Source: Hemicentrotus pulcherrimus
Taxonomy: Eukaryota > Echinodermata > Echinoidea > Camarodonta > Strongylocentrotidae
Direction: 5' to 3'
NCBI GenBank assembly: GCA_003118195.1
Contig: BEXV01000005.1
Location: 808,411-822,478, forward strand
Length of the DNA: 14,068 nt
Below are positions 1-8,000 of the stretch, piece by piece. Under the pieces are notes generated by a model. The model did no database searches, was not told the origin of the DNA, and worked only from the letters and a program-made list of their open reading frames with translations. Every line of letters starts with the position of its first letter. Within the stretch, counting starts at the first letter, position 1. The position numbers and the translations under genes were made by a program.

Positions 1-432
1 GTTTTACTCCCATCAGGTTTAGTTAAATTACAGACACTTTCCCGAGTTGTTATTTTTGAGTTTACATATGACCAGAAGGCTCTTGCATTCTTCTTAACTC
101 CTGAGGCTATATATTTTTCATATGAACTCACCGCCTTCCTACACTGCCACCTTGCTTGGTTGCTGGATCTATTATAACAACGTCTTTGCTGTTCAATTTC
201 TGCACTAGAATACTTTTCCCGATTTTTTTCGCTTTTCATCTCTTGCCACTGTCTGAAATGTCTATGTTTTTTTCTAACCACTTCCAGAGTCTCACTGTTC
301 ATCCAAGGTTTTTTCCTCTGACCTACGTTTAGTGTTTTCTTTGGTGTATAACGATTAAAGATGTCTAACAGTGTGGTTTTGAAGAAAGACCATGATTTTT
401 CCATAGACATCTCCCGAAATTCATTATTAAAA
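1..432 (-). mobile_element. LINE (CR1/L2/Jockey-like) ORF2 fragment, partial
   Basis: On the - strand one frame is open from about 432 to the window edge (~144 codons, no stop). It carries the linker between endonuclease and reverse transcriptase of CR1/L2/Jockey-clade non-LTR elements: a W-FF-K segment, KKPWMNSETLEVVRKKHR (KPWMN at 311-297), a Lys/Arg-rich helical region, then YEKYIASGVKKNARAFWSYV with FWSYVNSK at 77-54, and LTKPDGSKT at the edge. The reverse transcriptase proper would lie to the left. The endonuclease is absent on the right, where tRNA-like sequence starts at ~436, so this is probably a 5'-truncated copy. No frameshift in the visible part suggests it is fairly young. The clade is inferred from pattern memory only. 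Confidence 0.78.
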
Positions 433-435
433 AAT

Positions 436-511
436 TGTTGGAGACGCCCGGACTCGAACCAGGGACCTCGAGGTCGGAAGTCAAGTGCTTTACCGATATA
501 CCAAAACATAT
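436..511 (-). repeat. tRNA-like (SINE-head-like) sequence
   Basis: The - strand has a B box GGTTCGAGTCC (460-450) that fits the RNA polymerase III consensus, and 31 nt upstream an A-box-like TGGTATATCGGT (503-492). The acceptor arms do not pair (TATGTTT against CGTCTCC), and the anticodon-like CTTCCGA loop has no good stem. It is therefore not a working tRNA gene. A tRNA-derived SINE head or a decayed tRNA pseudogene fits. No A-rich or conserved SINE tail can be separated from the adjoining LINE piece. Confidence 0.55.
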
Positions 512-513
512 CC

Positions 514-550
514 CTTCTCGTATGGTTTATGATATTGCGCATACGAGAAG
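514..550. repeat. Short perfect hairpin (11-bp stem)
   Basis: CTTCTCGTATG (514-524) and its exact reverse complement CATACGAGAAG (540-550) flank a 15-nt spacer. It sits directly beside the tRNA-like sequence. No T-run follows, and its role is unknown. Confidence 0.6.
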
Positions 551-889
551 TCTACATAATTTGGGACTGCTAGCTTCAGTTTGAGGTGCAGGACTACAGC
601 GTAGCTAGAGACGGTACTGAGCGACGACGTCGACATCGAAGCCCTAAACGGAGGTTTCCCGATGTTGGATGTGATCCAAATTCAGGTGGAAAATGCAATA
701 GACCTAGATAATCTATATGATTATAATTAAATATAGTAAGAAATTGGGCTAAAATTCATTTGTTAAGAATGGAAAAAAATGGATACGGAACTACACTAGC
801 GCCAAATAGGCTACCCAAAATCTTTACATGGTCTGACACGAAGTCTTCCAAATAAGAAAAAGCCACCCATATTTCATCTCTACTGACTG
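551..889. other. Non-coding stretch, no feature recognised
   Basis: Positions 570-690 are GC/CpG-richer than their surroundings (for example CGACGACGTCGACATCG near 623), then AT-rich sequence follows. No exon resembling the VTI1B N-terminus is visible. The CpG-rich part could be remnant repeat or promoter sequence; I cannot tell which. Confidence 0.4.
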
Positions 890-1254
890 ATCAGCAGGGG
901 CGCTAGTCCGAGAATGAGGATAGTCTGCATAAATGAGGAATTTCTTGTAAACGTGGACAAATTGCTAGCAAAAATAAGGATCGTTCGTTTTTTTCATCGG
1001 CGCTCTGCGAGTTTCGGGTTCCCGAACCGCGCATGCGAAAAACGGTTTCCACATAAGAAAATATTAAACCCCAGTTCACATCTACTTTTATGGGTTGTCC
1101 TTCTTCCCGAGGATTTATCTAGAAAATCATCGCGGAATCCGCTGTCAGCATTTATGAAGATGATCCTTGTTTATGCGGATGATCCTTGTTTATGCGGATG
1201 ATCCTTGTTTATGCGGATGATCCTTATTCTCGGACCAGTGCCCCTACTGCTGAT
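890..1254. mobile_element. Inverted-repeat (MITE-like) element with repeated right end
   Basis: The left end ATCAGCAG..GGGC (890-903) and GTCCGAGAATGAGGAT (906-921) mirror ATCCTTATTCTCGGAC (1220-1235, 15 of 16) and GCCCC..CTGCTGAT (1240-1254). The arms together span about 45 nt, imperfect. There is no transposase ORF. The open frame at 914-1201 is a by-product of this element and has no conserved content. A target-site duplication could not be fixed. Confidence 0.68.
1151..1226. repeat. Tandem repeat, 19-bp unit x 4
   Basis: Four units of TTTATGCGGATGATCCTTG at 1151, 1170, 1189 and 1208. The first has AAG for CGG and the last ends in A. The unit equals the inner part of the right terminal repeat of the 890-1254 element, so the array is an internal expansion of that end. 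Confidence 0.9.
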
Positions 1255-2002
1255 GGTAGTGATGAGGACAATTCTACTGAAACTTGAAAGAACGATTCAT
1301 GACCATATCAATAGATTTTTAAACAGAAAAATTAAATTTTCTTGAAATTCATTGAAATTAATTGTGGGTGTTGGAATATATGAGACACAGTGCGTGTAAC
1401 AGCCCTTTTTTGTTTGTTTAACTTGATATATTTTACATTTGATTGCTTTTCAAACACAGAAATATCGAAATAGTAGGATTTTAAAAAGTCTAGCATGTGT
1501 ACTTGTTATTAGATCTACCTGCATTCCTTATCGATTGTAGACAATAGTTATGCATTTTTAAACAAACGGCCCATTTATTCCATAGTTTGTTTATTTTTTA
1601 AGTAATTGAAATTACTACAGTCACTACACATTTCATATGAGGTTACTGTGAAATCGATGTTTCATATTCTTCAGTCAAAACCACCAGGCAAAATGGCTGT
1701 ATGTACATATTTTTTAGATAGCTATTTCAGAGCATAGAATAGATTTTTTATCTTGATGAAGAAAAGTATAATCAAGAAAGTGTAGTGTTATTTTTATGTA
1801 GTAATGTTCTTATTTAAAAGCAGTTTATGAGTTTGTGTTTATTAAAACTAAAGTTAAAATTCTGTTTATTAGTTTATTTTTAATACAAACATTCTTGCCG
1901 AGAGGGGAAGGGAGAAGAGGAGGGAAATTGTTCATGAAGTAATTTGAGTAATTTTCACATTTTTACTGTAAGATCATTTATTTGTTATGTTTTTCTTTGC
2001 AG
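1255..2002 (+). other. AT-rich non-coding sequence upstream of the first visible VTI1B exon
   Basis: Probably VTI1B intron 1. It has long AT-rich runs and a purine tract at about 1898-1926. I see no exon, RNA gene or clear repeat. Confidence 0.5.
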
Positions 2003-2061
2003 AGGAAAGGAAAAAGCTAGTACGTGAAGTTCTTAGAGAAACAGAGGATCTTCTTGTGATG
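2003..2061 (+). CDS. VTI1B: VTI1B exon A (N-terminal domain)
   Basis: 59 nt between a CAG acceptor (2000-2002) and a GTATGG donor at 2062. It starts with the last two bases of a split codon (phase 1), then reads ERKKLVREVLRETEDLLVM and ends on a codon boundary. This aligns with the EEKKKLIRDF... helix of vertebrate VTI1B. The acceptor could be two bases later (AG at 2003-2004), but the first site is the standard one. The preceding exon must end in phase 1. Confidence 0.88.
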
Positions 2062-5000
2062 GTATGGAAGTGGAGTATTTACGAGATAACAAGATGTATA
2101 TTGTATCAGACAGACATGGCAAATATAAATAGACTTGTGTAGTACTATTTTTATCTTGGAAGATGCTTGTCTCAAGTTGTCTGACACAGCAGCAAGTACT
2201 GTATGGAAAGTTAATCCCATCTGCATAGCTGGTGAAATAAGTAGTTGGTAGTGACTAGTGGGGGTGTTTCACAAAGATCATAAGTTAAACAAGTTATCTC
2301 TATTCAAGTTGGACTTTACAATTATGGAAAGCCGTATTAACATCTTTAAAAATATTTTGTAAAAGTTATTTTAAAAGGCACAAGATATTAATTCAAGTCA
2401 TTCATAATTTCCATGAAGTAGATTTCATGTTCTTGATGTGGATAATTTATAAAAGTCTACAATATTTGATTTTTTCACTTTTTAATATATTTTATTTTAA
2501 TATACCTTGGAAATATACCTTGGAAGTAGGCATTTAAAGTTAACAACTTATTTGCCTCTCGTTGACATTCGGATGAAGAATCCATATTTTGACACACGTG
2601 TAGTGGCGCTATACAGCAATTAATGAACATGGACAAGCGAAGGACTCCTCTGGGTCATATTTTAAGGCTACATATGGCTCTCTATAATTTTTAAGTCCAA
2701 CTAAGAGTTACGTTTTGACTTAGGATCTTTGTGAAACACCTCATGGAGTTCTTGTGAGAAATATGCATAAGTTTAGATATACATTAGTAAACTGGTTTAT
2801 TGAATAGGTCTGTTTACTCATTTTGAACAAAATTTTCTCTTGATAACCGACCCAGCTTCTCAGAGGATTGCCCTAATTAGCAACAACTAATGTACATGCA
2901 AAGTGAATTATTCATAGAGATGCTGAATCAAATAGTTGTATCAAAGGGTTTTGGAGAGAAGCATGCATACATTAAAATGAATTTGTAAACAGATCTATTC
3001 TACAAACATAAATGTTGTGTTTTACAATTGCAAGTCACACTGGTGGTATTTTCAAGAAGTTCTATGCAGTAGTTCTTTGTTCAGTTTTTATTCACTAACA
3101 CGTTGAGCATGCCAAAGGTTGCTCTAGAAAAGTATTGCTCCACTGTTTGAAATAGGTGAACCAGATATCTTTTCAGGTTATGAGGGGAAAAGATAAAATT
3201 GGTTCAATTTGAATGCATAATGATCTTAGTAGTCTTGGTGAGATAATCCAATGTAACATTCTACAAGTTAGTGTCCTCCAGTGTAGCAAGTGTGTATACT
3301 GTGTAGGTCGTTGGGTATCTCACCAGTTGTGCCACTCTGATATTATTGTTCCATCAAAATGGCAACCGTCGTGGAAGGATGTCAAGCAGGGTAAAGCCAA
3401 ACTTTTGAGAAATTTCACTCTTCACAATTAAACTTATCAAATTGGAGGAATTTCAGGAAATGAAAGAAGTTTGAGAACAGGCTCACATTTTGCACCATTT
3501 GAATCATCTTGTAGACTGCTTTCTTGCCAGTGTATTTGTTGTCGCTCCATAGCTTTAGATTGTTGAATGCTTCAATGTCAAAAAATACTTACTGGCACAG
3601 TATCTGCAGAGTCTTGCAGACAGGAACTGTTCTAGGGTTTTGGCGTAGTAAAAGTGCTTATTTCCTACAGTAATCTTTGTGCATTTTATTATTGTCACCA
3701 GATCACATTTTTCCATTTACCATACCTACTTTGGAGCTTTCCAAATTTTGCCTATCCTTACAAGGCCTCTAGTGCCTTGCAGCCTGCTCATTTTTTTCTT
3801 CTTCACAGGTTAACATTATCTTGGCAATTAATGAAGTACATGTAAACTGAATTTGTATTTGTCATGTATGCCAGGTTACAGGTCTTGAGAATGAAGCATC
3901 ACCAGCCCCTGGAAGCTTTAGAACCCAACTCATGGGAAAAGTCAGATCATACAGGAGAGAGGTAGAAAGACTGCAAAGAGATGCAGTAAGTCTGAAAACA
4001 ATGAATTACATGTAGATTCATTTAGAGGAAGAAAAGCCCACGTTTTTTAATTTAATGAAAAGCGCTTAATATTTTCTTTGGATTAAGTTTAAGAGAAATA
4101 AGTTTCATTTTGATGTATTGAATATTGTATTCATATTGATTTCCTGTTGATGCGACCATCCGGATGCTTTAAAACTTCAAATATTAATTCATTCTTTGTA
4201 CTCATTTTTAAAATGTGTTTTGGGTTATTATTCCTAATGTGTATGTAATTAAAAGTAACCTGGGAATTTTTTGATCACATAAAAACTACAAGTTTGTGTA
4301 TTAGGATATATCCCGTAAAAGACATCATTTTTTCAGATCTTAGAGAGACTTAGAAAGTTTATTTTTTAAAGATTTCCAGGTTGGTCATTTCCTTACCGAG
4401 AAACGCACCAATTTGCCTTTTTTCTCATCATTTCTGGTTCTTTTTTCATCCTGAAACTTTCAAATGCAAAGCACTTTGAATAGTGAAATATTGCTTGTGA
4501 CATATCATGAAATATTAACAAGGTGTAATAATCACTTTCTAATATTCAGATTACATTACTTGAGGAAGAGTGGCATTTTGTCCTTTTTTTCTACTCCTTT
4601 GATAGGTTTTCTATCATGTCATTTTTGGAATGAGTGACTTTTTTATCCACAGCATTCAGCATAAAATATAAAATAATTGTTGCATGTACAAATTGTAATG
4701 AAGGAAAGAGCTAGGCTAATGCAGCACACAAATTGGAGCTTGATGGTCCAATCCCAGTTGAGTTGGCCAAGAGGGCTGGACTGATTGCAAATATATATGT
4801 GATTGAGTGCACTCATTACTTGTTATAAATCACTCAAATTTAAGATTACTTAAGTCTAAGTGGAATTAACTACTTCCAAAGTAATATTGAAAATTTCTAG
4901 GGATTGAATTCTATAAACACATGACAATTAGTGGTTATTTAGAGACCTGGAGAATGTTTCACAAAGACTAAAATCGACTTTAAGTTGGTCTTAACTATGG

Positions 5001-8000
5001 CAGGCCGTTTATGCCACTTGTTCCTCTGACCATTCCTGGCATGGGTTTCTCAAGGGACGTACAAATCATGGTCACAAATCTACAGAATTTACATTTTTTG
5101 ATATTTTGTTAGTGAAGGAAAAAATATTTAAAGGTCATAATAGTGCACTTTGGAAAACCAATGAGCATGTGATGCCAAATTCTGCTGAGTTAGTACATCA
5201 TGAATGTGTAATTGTCTTTTCTTTTCTTATCATAGCATCGCTTCGGCGGACGGACAAGTGGCAGAGATGAACTTCTATCAGGCGGGTTGTACAGTGCCAA
5301 GTCAGATTTTGAGGTCAGTAACCATTTCTGTTTGGGACTTTTATATGAAGGCAAAGAAAAGAAGTATTCATGGAGTATTATTGTATTTGCTTTGAGCTTT
5401 ATTGATGCTAGCTAGGTACTCTTTCATGCAATCAAGCTGAGCCTGTTATTGTCTGAAGGTGTTTTTAATTATTACCACTGTCTGTCTGTCTATCTAGTAT
5501 CAGGCTATAGTTCATCCAGACGTCGGACAAAGCCCTCCTCATTACATTTTCAACCTCTACTCTCTCCAGCTGTCCTGTATCAAGTTGCAAACATAAAAAT
5601 TACTGCTTGAAGTAGTCATAGATCAAAATATACTTTTAAGAGAGATAGGTTTTAACTAATCATTGCACAGGTATTCGCTCGAAGTAAACTGAGGTCAGCT
5701 CTAAAAATTAATTTTTTTCAACTGAATAGATGGAATATTGAAATTTTCATACCACAGTAGGCCAGAAGAAACCTCTTTAAGGCACCTGACAAATAAGACT
5801 TGTTTACTATCATATTTAAATGTTATCCATACTTTAAAAAAAAAGTTGTTCTTGAAAACCTGAAAGCTTGTCCGGGGCTGGCCTTTAGACAAGACCTTGT
5901 GTCTGATATTAAAATTTATATCTGCGCTGAGGGACTAAAAAGAGACTACTCCCAAAAACCTGGTGAATGCGAGGTCGTCTTTAGTAAACTGGTTTGGATT
6001 TCTTATGGTAACCTTTTTTTCCGACTGGAGTTCTCTACCAAAATAAACAAATCACAAACAAAGCAGATTGGGAGATGGCCATTCTGATTGGTCAATAAAT
6101 CCTAAGTTATGAATAATTTGGCTTGACCTATATCAGCGGATAATTGGCGTGGAAAATAAGAGTCATAAAACCTTGTCAAAAGGCTAGTCTGAGGCTTGCC
6201 TGACATAGCAACAAGTAATATATGCAGACTGGATTTTGAGTATTGTAGTCCATTCATTGAAAACAAATTAATAGAATAACTCGTCATTAGGGAAAGCAAC
6301 ATCCATAAATAGTAATGGGATCTATTGTGTTGTGAATACAATGGAGCAAAATTTTCTAAATTTCTTCAGCATGTGGCATTTGGTTTGATGCAAGGTAATT
6401 TCCATTCTTCTCTGTTGCAGGCACACCAAGACACCCAGAAGAATCGTGTGATCGGAGGAATAGAGAGTCTGAACCGAACTAGCCAAAGCCTTGACAGAAC
6501 GCAGAGGATAGCAGCGGAGACGGATGAGATAGGGGTTGGTATCCTGGATGAACTTGATGGGCAGAAGGAACAACTTATTAGGACAAGAGAGCGGGTAAGT
6601 AGAAGCACATTGTATGCCGTGAGTAGTGTAACGGGCTAGTCGGATCTCCTCATTGACAATAACAATCAATAAATGGTCACACTTGAACAATAACTTCATT
6701 GGGGTTCTGCTAATAGAGCGGGAGGAGCACTGCTCATCATTTCTTCCGACCATCACGCCAAGAGGGTTACAATCATGCCCAAGGATATTCAGCTCGCCCA
6801 TCAAATTTCTGAACATTTCTTCACATCAAAAGAGTAAAATCATTAGCTCTCCTTTGCTTTTCACACTGGGGCAAATGGGGCATGGGCAAATGCAGGCATG
6901 AAAAGTGCTGTTCATAAAAAACACTGAAAAACTTTCGCAAACCAAAGTGAGGGAGCGAAGCGACCGAGCGGGGGAGGGTTTGGGAGGGTGGTATCCCCCC
7001 TTCCATGGTAGGGAAATTTTTCAAATTTGGGGTTCAGAATTGTACAATCTAGTGCATTTTGTTGTGAGATATTTAACCTCATTTTCAATGAGAATCTGGA
7101 TTAAAATGATTCTATATAACATATGTCATACCCCAAAACAGGCTCTGAATGCACATTTTTATCAATACCATCAAATGTATTTAATGTGTATTATGTGCAG
7201 ATCACTTTCATGAGAAAAAAAAATTAAAAAAATAAAATAAAAAAAAAAAAAATCTGAGGAAAAAGCAGAAATCCGCATAAACGCAGAAAATTGTCATGCC
7301 TGCAAATGAGCAATGCCACTTTCACCGCCACAAATAAGCAATGTAACCTTGACCAGGGACCCATTTTACAAAGCCTTTTTGCAATGACAAATGACAAAGA
7401 TCAGTGACGAATCTACTAATAACCAATCAGAAGCTAGGATTTAACTAGCTTATAAGAAAAATTGTCTTTTGTCACTGATGAAAAGTTTGGTGAAATGGGG
7501 CCCAGGACTTGAAAAGACATTCATTGAAAACAAATAAACAAAAAGGAAAATGTTCAATCTTTTTGCAAAAACATTGAGCTAACCCCTTGCCATTTTTGCC
7601 CAAAACTGATAATTTCCCACATTTTCTTGAATCTACCAAAATGCCCCTCTAAGGGACAAATGGAGGTTTGATCAACCTTATGACTTGGAAGAACAAGTAT
7701 TGAGACCTAATAAACAAAAAGTTGAAAACTGTTGTTTTTTGCCATTTTGGCTAAAAGGTGAAGATTTTCCCCAATTTGCCCAAATTCTCCTCTGAAGAGT
7801 CCAAACATGCCCTTAGACTTATAATGACTCCCATTTCTTCCCCCAAAACAGAAATTAAAGCAAATATTGGAAAATTCGAAAAATGCCCTATTTTGGAAAA
7901 AATGGCAAGGGGTTATCGTCCTTTTTGCCAAAAAATGAAAATGTTCAATCCTCTCTCTTTTCTCATTATAAGAGTCCCAACATGCCCATAGACTTATTGG

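Noticed and set aside
436..511. Functional tRNA gene on the - strand
   Set aside because: The B box is good, but the acceptor arms and anticodon stem do not pair, so only a tRNA-like or SINE-like call is supported.
361..573. 70-codon + strand ORF
   Set aside because: Antisense to the LINE frame and crossing the tRNA-like sequence; no conserved content.
914..1201. 95-codon + strand ORF
   Set aside because: Lies within the inverted-repeat element and ends in its 19-bp tandem units; an artefact of repeat sequence.
1151..1226. CRISPR-like array
   Set aside because: The 19-bp units are contiguous with no spacers; a simple tandem repeat.
5800..6087. 95-codon + strand ORF in intron C-D
   Set aside because: No recognisable domain, and VTI1B splicing across it is clear. 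It could be decayed repeat, but nothing supports a gene.
6322..6816. 164-codon - strand ORF, the longest in the window
   Set aside because: Antisense to the conserved VTI1B SNARE exon and both intron edges; its openness is explained by the codon content of the + strand exon.
6905..7213. 102-codon + strand ORF with Gly/Pro-rich segment
   Set aside because: Inside an inverted-repeat element; resembles spurious proteins predicted from dispersed repeats.
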